Position numbers and translations under genes: made by a program. From NCBI GenBank assembly GCA_963742715.1, contig CAVUMR010000002.1:1488001-1552000 (forward strand): DNA of 64,000 bases, in the 5' to 3' direction. The DNA comes from CAVUMR01 sp963742715 (lineage in GTDB: Bacteria; Actinomycetota; Actinomycetes; Mycobacteriales; Micromonosporaceae). The notes under the pieces are model-generated. The model saw only the letters and a program-made list of their open reading frames with translations. It did not search any database and was not told the origin of the DNA. Shown here one piece after another: positions 16,374 to 25,900 of this stretch. How positions within the stretch are numbered: position 1 is the stretch's first letter; every line of letters begins with the position of its first letter.

Positions 16374-19300
16374 CCGCCGAGAGCTACGGCGACGTCTGTC
16401 CGCTCGCGCCCGCGCAGTGGGCGCTGTGGGCGAGCGGCGGCGAGCAGCTGCTCAAGCGTCGGACCTCGGTCGAGCTGGTACTGCCCGGCGTACCAGGCGC
16501 TTCGGGCACCGTGGCCGCGGCGGTTCGCGACGTGCTCGGCCAGCACGAGGCGTTTGCGGTCAGCCTGGAGGTGCTCCCGGGGGTACTGCTGCCGGTGCAG
16601 CGGGTGGCCGACGCCGACCCGGGGCCGGCGCCGGAGGTGACCGCGAGCGCCGATGCGGTGGTGGTCCGCTTCGAGGCTCCCACCGCGGTCCTCGACGCCC
16701 ACTCCATCGGCGTACTCGCGGAGCAGCTCGACGCCGCCGCGCGGGGCACCGCGCCGGCCGAGCCGGAGCTCGACTGGCTCGACGTACTGGACTGGGCCGA
16801 GCGGCGGGCCGGCCAGCGTGGCCGGTCGACGTCGGTACCGACCGAGCTCACCGAACGCCGTGCCGACCAGGTCGCGCCGCCCGGGTACGAGCACACCGTG
16901 CTGTCCGAGCAGACCGCGTCGGCGCTGGCGGCGGCGGCGCAGACCATGGCGGCGAACGCGGAAGACGTACTGGCCGCGGCGGTGTCCGTACTGGTGGCGC
17001 GAACTGGCGGCGGGTACCGACCCGCGGTGGGTCGGGTGGTGAGCGGGCGTCCGCTCGCGCCGATGTCCGCGGTGGTGGGTCGGCTCGACGTGCTGGTACC
17101 GGCCCCGCTGTCGACCGGTCCCCGGACCGCTCGCGAGCTGGTGGCCGCGGCCGTGACCGCCCGGGAGGAGGCGCAGGCCCGGTTCGACGCGGATCCGTAC
17201 GAGGTGGCCCGCGGCCTGGTCGCGGACGTGACCGACCCGCGGCCGTGGTTCGGGGTGGCCACCGCGGCGAGCGGCCGCGTGCACGACCTCGTACCCGGCG
17301 GGCGGATCACGGTGTCCGACGAGGATCCGGGGCCCTGTCCGGTCCTGTTGTCCCTCGGGCGTACCGCTGACGGCCCGCAGCTCGCCGTGCGGTACGACGC
17401 CCGGCTGCGGTCCGAGCCGGAGCTCACCTGGCTCGACCTGCGGATCCGGACGGTCCTGCGGGCGTTCGCGGACGACGACAGCCGCCCCTGGCACCGGTGG
17501 GACGTGGTCGGCGCGCCGGAGCGCGACTGGATCGACGGCAACCTGACCGGATCCAGGGCCCACGCCCGGCCGGCCGGCACGATCCTCGACCGGATCCGGC
17601 GGACCGCGGCGGAGCAGCCGGACACGACCGCCGTCGTCGACGGTGACGAGGTGCTGAGCTACCGCGACCTGCTCCGGGCCGCGGACGACCTCGCCACCCG
17701 GCTACGGGCCGCCGCCGTTGCCGCCGAGTCGCTGGTCGGGCTGTACGTCCGGGGCACCGCCTCGTTCGTGGTCGGCGCGCTCGGCATCATGGCGTCGGGC
17801 GCCGCCTTCCTGCCGCTGGACCCGCGGATGCCGGCCGCACGGCGGGACCGGCTGCTCACCATCGGCCGGGCGACCGTCGTGGTCACCGACGAGAACCTCA
17901 CCGACCTCGGGCGCACGGTGATCCCGCTGCGCGCCGGCGCGGCGCCGGCGTCGGCGGGGACGGCGGTACGACCTGAGGGCCTCGCGTACGCCATCGCGAC
18001 CTCGGGCTCGACCGGTGAGCCGAAGCTGGTCGGGGTGGAGCACCGCAACCTCGCGGCCTACGCGGAGGCGCTCGAGGCTCTGGTGCCGATGGGGTCGGGT
18101 ACCCGGGTGGCGAGTCCGGCGGCGCCGAGCGCCGACCTCGGCTACTCGACGGTGTTCCCCGCGCTGGCACAGGGCGCCACCGTGGTCGGCATACCGGCGG
18201 GTGCCCGGTTGGACCAGGCCGCTCTCGCCACGGTGCTGTCCGACCATCGGGTGGACGTACTGAAGATCACTCCGTCCCATCTGGACGCGCTGACCTCGGC
18301 CGGAGACGCGACGCGTTGCCTGCCGCGGGCGGTACTGGTACTCGGCGGTGAGGTGGCGTCCCCGGCGCTGCTCGAACGGCTCCGGGACACCCGGCCGGAG
18401 CTCACGGTGGTGAACCACTACGGCCCGACTGAGACGACGGTCGGCGTACTCGCCATGTCCGGACCGGCCGGCGCACTCGGCGACCGCGTGCCGATCGGCC
18501 GGCCGCTGGCGTACACCGGTGCCCGGGTAGCCGGCACCGGCGACCACACCGTGCCGGTCGGTACCCCGGGCGAGTTGAGGATCTCCGGTGCCCAGGTGGC
18601 GCGCGGCTACCTCGGCGACCCGCGCCTCACCGCGGACCGCTTCCGGCCCGCGCCGGACGGGACCGCGGGGGCCCGCGAGTACCGCACCGGCGACGTCGCC
18701 GTCCTCGCGGCGGACGGACTGGTCCGGTACCGCGAGCGGCTGGACGACCAGGTCAAGATCCGCGGCTTCCGGGTGGAGCCGCTGGAGGTACAGCACGAGC
18801 TGGCCGGCCTTCCGGCGGTACGGCAGGCCGTGGTCCTGGTCGACACCACCGGCGGCGCCCCGCGCCTGGTCGGGTTCGTGGTCGCCGACGACGCGGTGGA
18901 CGGCCTGCGGGACGAGCTGCGCGAACGGCTCCCGGAGGCATCGGTACCCGCGGCGGTGCACCGGGTGGAGCGGATTCCGGTGGCCGCCAATGGCAAGGTC
19001 GACCGGGCCGCGCTGGCACGGCTGGCCGCGGCGTCGGCGGCGCCCCTGGTGCCCCCCCGGAACGACGTCGAACGGGTGCTGGTGGCGATCTGGTGCGAGC
19101 TGATCGGCATCGACGATCTCAGCGTCGAGGCGAACGTCTTCGAATGCGGAGGCCACTCGCTCACGGTGACCCAGGTCGCCTCGCGGCTGCGCGAGTACCT
19201 CGACGTCGACGTGACCATCGACGTCTTCTTCAGCCACCCGACGATCGCCGGCTGTGCGGAGTTCCTACTGGCCAGGCCGGGCGGCGCCGAACTGCGGCGG

Positions 19301-19462
19301 CGGGCGGCGGTGGTGGCCAGGGTCCTGGCCATGTCCGACGAGGAGGTCGCCGCGGTGGTGGGCGACGACGACCCTGGCGACGACAGCGCCGGCCCGACCG
19401 ACGCCGCCGACGACGACGCCGGCCCGACCGACGCCGGCGACGGGCCGGAGGGAGCGGGATGA
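16370..19462 (+). CDS. NRPS C*-A-T protein (Asp-type A domain)
   Basis: This is a 1030-aa protein whose ATG overlaps the upstream stop. The front ~390 residues are C-domain-like, but the active-site segment reads PTAVLDA (104-110), so both histidines are missing. The A domain (A3 IATSGSTGEPKLV at ~542; HYGPTETT; AANGK) has by-eye pocket residues D-L-S-K-V-G-H-V-G-K, close to Asp codes such as DLTKVGHIGK. T has GGHSL with Ser930. The C terminus is an acidic low-complexity tail with two copies of an AGPTDA unit. It lies directly behind a C-TauD synthetase, so the expected reaction is loading of Asp, beta-hydroxylation by the TauD domain while T-bound, and condensation by the C domain of the same neighbour. 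The dead C-like front may dock that hydroxylase. Confidence 0.9.
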   Translation: MTAESYGDVCPLAPAQWALWASGGEQLLKRRTSVELVLPGVPGASGTVAAAVRDVLGQHEAFAVSLEVLPGVLLPVQRVADADPGPAPEVTASADAVVVRFEAPTAVLDAHSIGVLAEQLDAAARGTAPAEPELDWLDVLDWAERRAGQRGRSTSVPTELTERRADQVAPPGYEHTVLSEQTASALAAAAQTMAANAEDVLAAAVSVLVARTGGGYRPAVGRVVSGRPLAPMSAVVGRLDVLVPAPLSTGPRTARELVAAAVTAREEAQARFDADPYEVARGLVADVTDPRPWFGVATAASGRVHDLVPGGRITVSDEDPGPCPVLLSLGRTADGPQLAVRYDARLRSEPELTWLDLRIRTVLRAFADDDSRPWHRWDVVGAPERDWIDGNLTGSRAHARPAGTILDRIRRTAAEQPDTTAVVDGDEVLSYRDLLRAADDLATRLRAAAVAAESLVGLYVRGTASFVVGALGIMASGAAFLPLDPRMPAARRDRLLTIGRATVVVTDENLTDLGRTVIPLRAGAAPASAGTAVRPEGLAYAIATSGSTGEPKLVGVEHRNLAAYAEALEALVPMGSGTRVASPAAPSADLGYSTVFPALAQGATVVGIPAGARLDQAALATVLSDHRVDVLKITPSHLDALTSAGDATRCLPRAVLVLGGEVASPALLERLRDTRPELTVVNHYGPTETTVGVLAMSGPAGALGDRVPIGRPLAYTGARVAGTGDHTVPVGTPGELRISGAQVARGYLGDPRLTADRFRPAPDGTAGAREYRTGDVAVLAADGLVRYRERLDDQVKIRGFRVEPLEVQHELAGLPAVRQAVVLVDTTGGAPRLVGFVVADDAVDGLRDELRERLPEASVPAAVHRVERIPVAANGKVDRAALARLAAASAAPLVPPRNDVERVLVAIWCELIGIDDLSVEANVFECGGHSLTVTQVASRLREYLDVDVTIDVFFSHPTIAGCAEFLLARPGGAELRRRAAVVARVLAMSDEEVAAVVGDDDPGDDSAGPTDAADDDAGPTDAGDGPEGAG

Positions 19463-21642
19463 CCTCGCCGCCCCAGCACCCGTTCCGGCCGCGGTCCGGC
19501 CGGCTGTCCCTGCCCGGGTTCGACCAGCCGGTGGAGCTCCACACCGATGCCGTCGGGGTGCCGTCGGTGACCGCCAGGACCCGCGCGGACCTGTACCGCG
19601 CCCAGGGCTTCCTGCACCAGACCGAACGCGCCTGGCAGATCGACGTGGAGTCGCGGGTGGCGCTCGGTCGGTCCGCCGCACTACTCGGTCCCGGCGCGCT
19701 GATGTCCGACGCGCTGTTCGCCCGGCTCGGTTTCGCCGAGCGGGCCCGGTCGGTGGTGGACGCCGCGGATCCGGAGGTCAAGCAGGTCTTCGAGTGGTAC
19801 GCCGACGGCCTCCGTGCCGGGCGGACCGTGGTACCGACCACCGCCGAGCACAGCTTCCTCGGCGTCGACGTGCCGCTGCCGAGCGGCGAGCAGGCGCACG
19901 AGCGCGCGGTGGCGCTGCTGCTGGGGCTTGGCTTCTCGCTGCAGCACGACTGGCTGCTGAACCTCATCAGGGCGGCCGTCGACCCGGACACCGCGACGGT
20001 CACCGACGGGGACGCCCCGTCGGCCGCGGACGTACTGCTCGCGGTCCAACGGAATCTGGGACCGGTCGGCAGTACCGCCGGGTCCGGCTCGAACGCGTGG
20101 GCCGTCCCGCGCCCGGACGGCGCACCGATGATCTGCGGCGATCCGCACCTCGACGCCAGGCTTCCGGGCCACTGGATGCCGATGCGGCTCACCGCACCCG
20201 GGTACGACGTGGTCGGCGGCAGCCTTCCCGGCCTGCCGGACCTTCTGTTCGGGTACAACGGGCAGGTCGGCTGGGCCGTCACGTTCGCGCCCGCGCACAC
20301 CACCCGGCTCGTCCTGGAGCGGCTCACCCCGGACGGTACGAAGGCGGTCCGCGCCTCCGGTGAGGTGCCGGTGGCGAGCAGCACGGTCGCGGTCGAGGTA
20401 CGGGGATTCGGTACCGAGCGGGTCACCTGCCGCCGGACCGACCGCGGCCGGTTGCTCGGTCTGGAGCTGTCCGGTCGTACCGGCCGGTGGCGGTATGACC
20501 TCGCGTTCGACTCGGCGCAGTGGGTGGATCCGTACCCGCAGACCGCGCTGTCCGAGGCCGCCACCGCGCGAACCGTCGCCGACCTCGCGGACGCGTTGCG
20601 CGGGTGGCGCTCGGTACCGCAGTCGGTCGTGTGCGCGGACAGTTCCGGAGCGGTGGGCGTGGTACAGACCGGTGCCGGGTTGGACCAGCCGGAGCCGGGT
20701 GCGCTGCTGGCCGGGTGGCGACTGGATGGGCCGGACGACCTGACCGTGCGCAGCCGCCACCAGCTCGTCTCCGGTACCACCGCCGTGGTCGCCGCGAACC
20801 ACCGGCCGGACGGCTGCACCGAGGCCGGCCACTGGGAGGCGCCGCTGCGGGCCGGCCGGATCCGGACCATGCTCGCCGAGGGCGGGCCGGCCGGGACCGC
20901 GCAGCAGGCGCGGATCCAGCTGGACCTGCGCTCCTCGCTCGCCGACCTGCTGCTCGACGACGCGCTGGCGGCGGTACGCGACGAGGTCGATGCCGGCCTC
21001 GAACCGCACGTCTCGGCGTTGGCGACCTGGGACCGGCAGCTCTACCACGACGCGCCGGAGCCGCTGATCTTCGCGCACTGGTTGGCCGAGATCGCGCGCG
21101 GCGTGGCGTCCGCCGCGGCCCCGCCGGTCGCGGACCTGTTCGTGACCGCCAAGGCGTGGCTCACGGAGTGGGGGCTCGACCTCGTCTCCGGCCGGATCCG
21201 GCAGGACGGTTCGGCCGACCTGCTCGTCACCGCGCTGCGCCGGGCACTGGACGCGATCCGCGCCGAGCAGGGCGACGACCCGCGTCGGTGGTCGTGGGGA
21301 CGCCGGCACCGGATCGCGGCGCGGCATCGGCTGGCCGGAATGCTGCCCGCCGGCACCCTCCCGGAGCCGGAGCCCATGCCGGGCGCCGACGACTCCGTCT
21401 GCCGGGGGGACGTCAACTCCCCGCCCGTGGTGGGGCCGTCGTTCCGGATGATCGTGGACCTCACCGACCCGGACCGATCCGTCTGGTCGTTCCCCCACGG
21501 CGTGTCCGGCGTGGTGTCCTCCGGACATTTCCAGGACCAGGTGCCCGCCTGGCGGGTCGGCCGGTACCACCCCGTCGCGTGGTCCGACCCGGCCCGGGAA
21601 CGGTCCGCCACCGCCGGTCTGCTGCTCGATCCCGCGCCCTGA
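19459..21642 (+). CDS. Penicillin acylase-family (S45) Ntn hydrolase
   Basis: This 727-aa protein belongs to the penicillin amidase / PvdQ-type N-terminal nucleophile family. The self-cleavage site is TAGSGSNAW, giving Ser211 as the new N terminus of the beta chain. The preceding alpha chain (~210 aa) and following beta chain (~517 aa) fit the family, and the beta chain retains the HRPDG and GDVNSP regions seen in acylases. No signal peptide is visible (MTSPPQHPFR...), unlike periplasmic PvdQ, so it should act in the cytoplasm. ATGA overlap with the Asp NRPS places it firmly in the operon. With a FAAL-ACP loading unit in the same operon, removal of a fatty-acyl cap from a prodrug-like intermediate is the likely job; amide formation or self-protection are alternatives. 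Confidence 0.88.
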   Translation: MTSPPQHPFRPRSGRLSLPGFDQPVELHTDAVGVPSVTARTRADLYRAQGFLHQTERAWQIDVESRVALGRSAALLGPGALMSDALFARLGFAERARSVVDAADPEVKQVFEWYADGLRAGRTVVPTTAEHSFLGVDVPLPSGEQAHERAVALLLGLGFSLQHDWLLNLIRAAVDPDTATVTDGDAPSAADVLLAVQRNLGPVGSTAGSGSNAWAVPRPDGAPMICGDPHLDARLPGHWMPMRLTAPGYDVVGGSLPGLPDLLFGYNGQVGWAVTFAPAHTTRLVLERLTPDGTKAVRASGEVPVASSTVAVEVRGFGTERVTCRRTDRGRLLGLELSGRTGRWRYDLAFDSAQWVDPYPQTALSEAATARTVADLADALRGWRSVPQSVVCADSSGAVGVVQTGAGLDQPEPGALLAGWRLDGPDDLTVRSRHQLVSGTTAVVAANHRPDGCTEAGHWEAPLRAGRIRTMLAEGGPAGTAQQARIQLDLRSSLADLLLDDALAAVRDEVDAGLEPHVSALATWDRQLYHDAPEPLIFAHWLAEIARGVASAAAPPVADLFVTAKAWLTEWGLDLVSGRIRQDGSADLLVTALRRALDAIRAEQGDDPRRWSWGRRHRIAARHRLAGMLPAGTLPEPEPMPGADDSVCRGDVNSPPVVGPSFRMIVDLTDPDRSVWSFPHGVSGVVSSGHFQDQVPAWRVGRYHPVAWSDPARERSATAGLLLDPAP

Positions 21643-21689
21643 ACGGGCTGGCCCGGCCGGTACCCCTCCGATGAAAGGCATGACCGATC

Positions 21690-22850
21690 GTGATCGCCGA
21701 GACCGTGTTCAACCTGTACCACCAGTTCCCCGGCCGGGTGCTCGACCCGGTCACCGGCAGCCCCGTCTCGCTGGAACGGCTCGCCCAGGTGCTGCCGCCG
21801 TCACTGGCCGAGATGGAGCTGGACACCCGGCCGGAGCTGCCGATCCCGGCGGACCTGCGCGCGGTCTTCGCCGAGTACCGCCCCACCCCGGTGTTCGAGG
21901 CGCGGCGGTTCGCCGACGCCATCGGCGGCGATTGCCAGGTGCTGGTCAAGGACGAGGGGAAGACCGCGTCCGGCAATCACAAGATGAACAGCGCGCTCTG
22001 GATCGCCTACCACTGCGCCCGGGACGGCGTACGGACGATCACCACGGAGACCACCGGTAACTGGGGCATGGCGCTCGCGCTCGCCGGCCAGAGGTTCGGC
22101 GTACACGTCGTCTGCTTCCTGGACAAGCGCAGCGCGACCGCCCGGCCGGACCGGGAGGAGCTGATGCGCCGGGCCGGCGCCGAGGTGATCGTGGTCGGCG
22201 GCGACGACGACGAGTTCGACCCGCTCGTGCTGTCCGCGAACGAGGCGGTGAGCTACACCAAGGACCGCGGCGACGCCTCGTACATCTTCGGCAGCGTCTA
22301 CAACTACTTCATCCTGCCGCAGACCATGACCGGGGTGGAGGCGCGCGCCGAGCTCGGTGACGCCCAGCCCGACGTCGTGGTCGGCAGCTGCGGTGGCGGC
22401 GCCAACCTGCTCGGCATCGCGGCCCCGTACCTCGCCGCCCGGATCGAGGACGGTTCCGGTGCCGAGGTGTTGTGTGCCGAGTCCGAACTCTGCCCGATCG
22501 TCAGCAAGGGCGTGCTCGGCCGGTACTCGATCGACGACCAGGACCACTACCCGAAGCTCGTGACGTACGGGCTGGACCGGCTGCTGGGCTCGGCGTACAT
22601 CGGCGGCCTCGGCTCCACCATCGTCGCCGCGCCGGTGGCCGCGTTCCACCAGGCGGGTGCGTTGCGGACCGCGGAGTTCAGCGCGGACGACGCCGCCGGC
22701 GCCGCCGAGCTGTTCGAACGCACCGAGGGGCGGCGGGTCGCCCTGGAGACCGGCTACCAGCTCGCCGGCGTGATCCAGGAGGCGCAGCGCAGGCCGGGCG
22801 CCCGGATCCTCGTCAACGTCAGCTCAGTCCACCGCGCGTCGTTCGCCTGA
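21690..22850 (+). CDS. TrpB-like PLP-dependent enzyme
   Basis: This 386-aa protein is of fold type II. KTASGNHKMNSALW matches the TrpB signature around the Schiff-base lysine (HKxN), giving Lys98; the ETTGNWG and GSCGGGANLLG loops bind the substrate carboxylate and PLP phosphate. It is close to the TrpB length. No TrpA partner lies nearby, and the protein is too divergent to call tryptophan synthase. Within the NRPS operon it probably makes a beta-substituted alanine or another unusual amino acid building block by beta-replacement or elimination from Ser/Thr-type donors. The GTG at 21690 is used because AAAGG precedes it and an earlier ATG is out of frame. The substrate cannot be read from sequence. 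Confidence 0.8.
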   Translation: MIAETVFNLYHQFPGRVLDPVTGSPVSLERLAQVLPPSLAEMELDTRPELPIPADLRAVFAEYRPTPVFEARRFADAIGGDCQVLVKDEGKTASGNHKMNSALWIAYHCARDGVRTITTETTGNWGMALALAGQRFGVHVVCFLDKRSATARPDREELMRRAGAEVIVVGGDDDEFDPLVLSANEAVSYTKDRGDASYIFGSVYNYFILPQTMTGVEARAELGDAQPDVVVGSCGGGANLLGIAAPYLAARIEDGSGAEVLCAESELCPIVSKGVLGRYSIDDQDHYPKLVTYGLDRLLGSAYIGGLGSTIVAAPVAAFHQAGALRTAEFSADDAAGAAELFERTEGRRVALETGYQLAGVIQEAQRRPGARILVNVSSVHRASFA

Positions 22851-22907
22851 CCGGTCACCACCGGCGTATCCCCGGCTGTCCGACCCCGACCCTGGCAGGA
22901 ATGGATC

Positions 22908-25900
22908 GTGCTGAACACCCCGAACCGCGCCGCCGCACTGCGCAAGCTGCTCGCCGCGGAAGGATTCGACTCCACGAGCCGGATCACGCCGGGCTCCGCC
23001 GACGGCACGTTGTCGTTTGCGCAGGAGCGGTTGTGGTTGATGGATCAGTTGGTGTCGGGGTCGGGTGCGTACAACATTCCGCATGCGTTGCGGTTTCGGG
23101 GTGTGTTGTGTGTGGGGGTGTTGGAGCGGGCGTTGGGGGAGGTGGTGCGGCGGCATGAGGTGTTGCGGTCGCGGTTTGTGGTGGTGGGTGGTCGGCCGGT
23201 GGTGCGGGTTGGTGGGTGGGGTGGTTTTGGGTTGTCGGTGGTGGATGTGTCGGGGGAGGTGGATCCGGTGGGGGCGGCGCGGGTGGTGTCGGTGCGGGAG
23301 GCGCGGGAGCCGTTTGATGTGGGGCGGGGTCCGTTGGTGCGGGGTGTGGTGGTGCGGTTGGGGGAGTTTGATCATGTGTTGTTGTTGACGGTGCATCACA
23401 TTGTTTCGGATGGCTGGTCGAGTGGTGTGTTGGCGCGTGAGGTGGGGGTGTTGTATGAGGCGTTTCGGCGGGGTGGGGGGTCGCCGTTGGTGCCGTTGGG
23501 GGTGCAGTACGGGGATTTTGCGGTGTGGCAGCGGGGGTGGTTGAGGGGGGAGGTGTTGGCGGGGCAGTTGGGTTTTTGGCGGGAGCGGTTGGCGGGTGTG
23601 TCGGTGTTGGAGTTGCCGGGGGATCGGGTGCGGCCGGGGGTGTTGAGTGGGGCGGGGTGTACGGAGCGGTTTGTGGTGTCGTCGGTGGTGGCTGGTCGGT
23701 TGGTGGGGTTGGCTGGTCGGTTGGGTGTGACGTTGTTCATGGTGTTGGTGGCGGGTTTTTGTGCGGCGTTGTGTCGGGTGACGGGGCAGGACGACATCGC
23801 GATCGGCACCCAGATCGCCAACCGCAACCACCCGGAGATCGAGAACCTGATCGGCTTTTTCGTCAATACGTTGGTGTTGCGGACGGATGTGTCGGGTGAT
23901 CCGACGTTCCGGGAGTTGTTGGGGCGGGTGCGGGAGACCGCGTTGAGTGCGTACGCGCACCAGGACCTCCCGTTCGAGCGGCTGGTACAGGAGCTCGCGC
24001 CGCAACGCGACCTGGCGCACGGGGTACCGCTGTTCAACGTCGACCTGATGCTGCAGAACGCCCCGTTCCCGCGGCTCGACCTGGACGACCTGCAGGTCAC
24101 CATCGAGGACCGGGACACCGGTACCGCGAAGAGCGACCTCGGCCTGATGTTCTGGGAGTCCAATCAGGACGGTCAGCAGGAGCTCATCGGCTGGTACGAG
24201 TACAGCACCGACCTGTTCGAGCCGCAGACCGTCCGCCGCCTGGTCAACCAGCTGCTCCTGGTGCTCGAGCACGCGACGCTCGACCCGGACCTGCGGGTGT
24301 CCGAGCTGCCGCTGATGGACGAGGAGTCCCGGGAGCTGGTGACCGCCGCCTCCCGCGGCCGGCGTACAGAGCCCGCCCGGTTCGAGTCGGTCGTCGAGCT
24401 GTTCGAACGGACCGCACGCGTCCGCGACCGCCAACCCGCGCTGGTCCTGGGCGGGATCAGCTGTGACTACCGCGAGCTGGACGAGCGGGCGAACGAGCTC
24501 GCCATCCGGCTGCTGGCCCTCGGCGTACGCCCGGACGACCGGGTGGCGGTGTTCACCGACCGCTCGATCGAGGCGCTCGTCGCCGTGCTCGGCATCCTCA
24601 AATCCGGCGCCGCGTTCGCCATGATCGACACCGCCACCCCGGCGCGCCGCCTCACCGCGCTGCTGGACGGTCTCGCGCCGCGGGTCGTGGTCACCGACGG
24701 CACCGCGGCGCTGACGTACGACGGGGTCGCCACGGTGCCGGTGCCCCGTACCGGTGAGCGGCTGGCCACCGCGCCGCCGGTGCGGGTGCTGCCGACCTCG
24801 ATGGCGTACGTCATGCACACGTCCGGATCCACCGGTACGCCCAAGGGCGTGATGATCGAGCACCGCGGCCTGGCCAACCTGACCCGGTGGCTCGACGACG
24901 TGATCCACCGGACCGGTGTGCAGGGGGCACCGGTCGCCTCGTTCAACGCCGACTTCACCTCGGACGCCTTCATCGAGGACCTCTGCCTGCTGTTCCTCGG
25001 CGCCACCATGCACCTTCCCGATGCCATGCTGCGCCGTGACCCGGACGCCCTCGCCGGGTTCATCCGCGCCCACGGGGTCCAGTTCCTGCAGTGCTCGCCG
25101 ACCCAGCTGGCGCAACTGCTCGAGCGCGACCTGTTCGGTGCCGGCGCGCCGCTGCGCCGGGTCGTGGTCGCCGGCGAAGCGGTCAGCCAGGGGCTGTGGG
25201 ACCGGCTCGCCGGCATTCCCGGGGTCGAGGTGTGGAACGTGTACGGCCCGACCGAGTGCACGGTGGACGCGACCGCGATCCGGATCGCGCCCGGTCTGGT
25301 CAGCACCATCGGAAAGCCGGTCGACAACGTCGACATCCTCGTCCTGGACAGCCGCGGCCGGCTCGTTCCCCCGGGGGTACGCGGCGAGATCTGCATCGGC
25401 GGCCCGCAGGTCGGCCGCGGGTACGCGGGGCGGCCCCGGCTGACCGCGGAGGTGTTCGTCCCGGACCCGCGCGCGGACCGGCCGGGCGGCCGGCTGTACC
25501 GGACCGGCGACATCGGGTCGTACCGCGGCGACGGGACGGTCGCCTTCCACGGACGGGCCGACCATCAGGTGAAGCTGCACGGCCACCGGGTCGAGCTCGG
25601 TGAGGTGGAGAGCGTGCTCGCGACCTGTCCGGGGGTGGCCGACGTACGGGCGGTGGTCGGCCGGGCGAGCGACGGTGCGGACCTGCTGGTCGCGTACGTG
25701 GTGCCGCACCGCGACCGGCTGCTGAGCGAGTCGGCGGACCTGGTGCGCTCGTGGGAGGAGGTCTTCGACGTCCAGCAGGGGGTACGCCACGCGGGCGCGG
25801 CCGACTTCGACCTGGCCGGCTGGAACGACACCGCCTCCGCGCAGCAGATCGCCGACGACGAGATGCGGCTGTGGCGGGACACCACGGTGCGCCGCATCCT

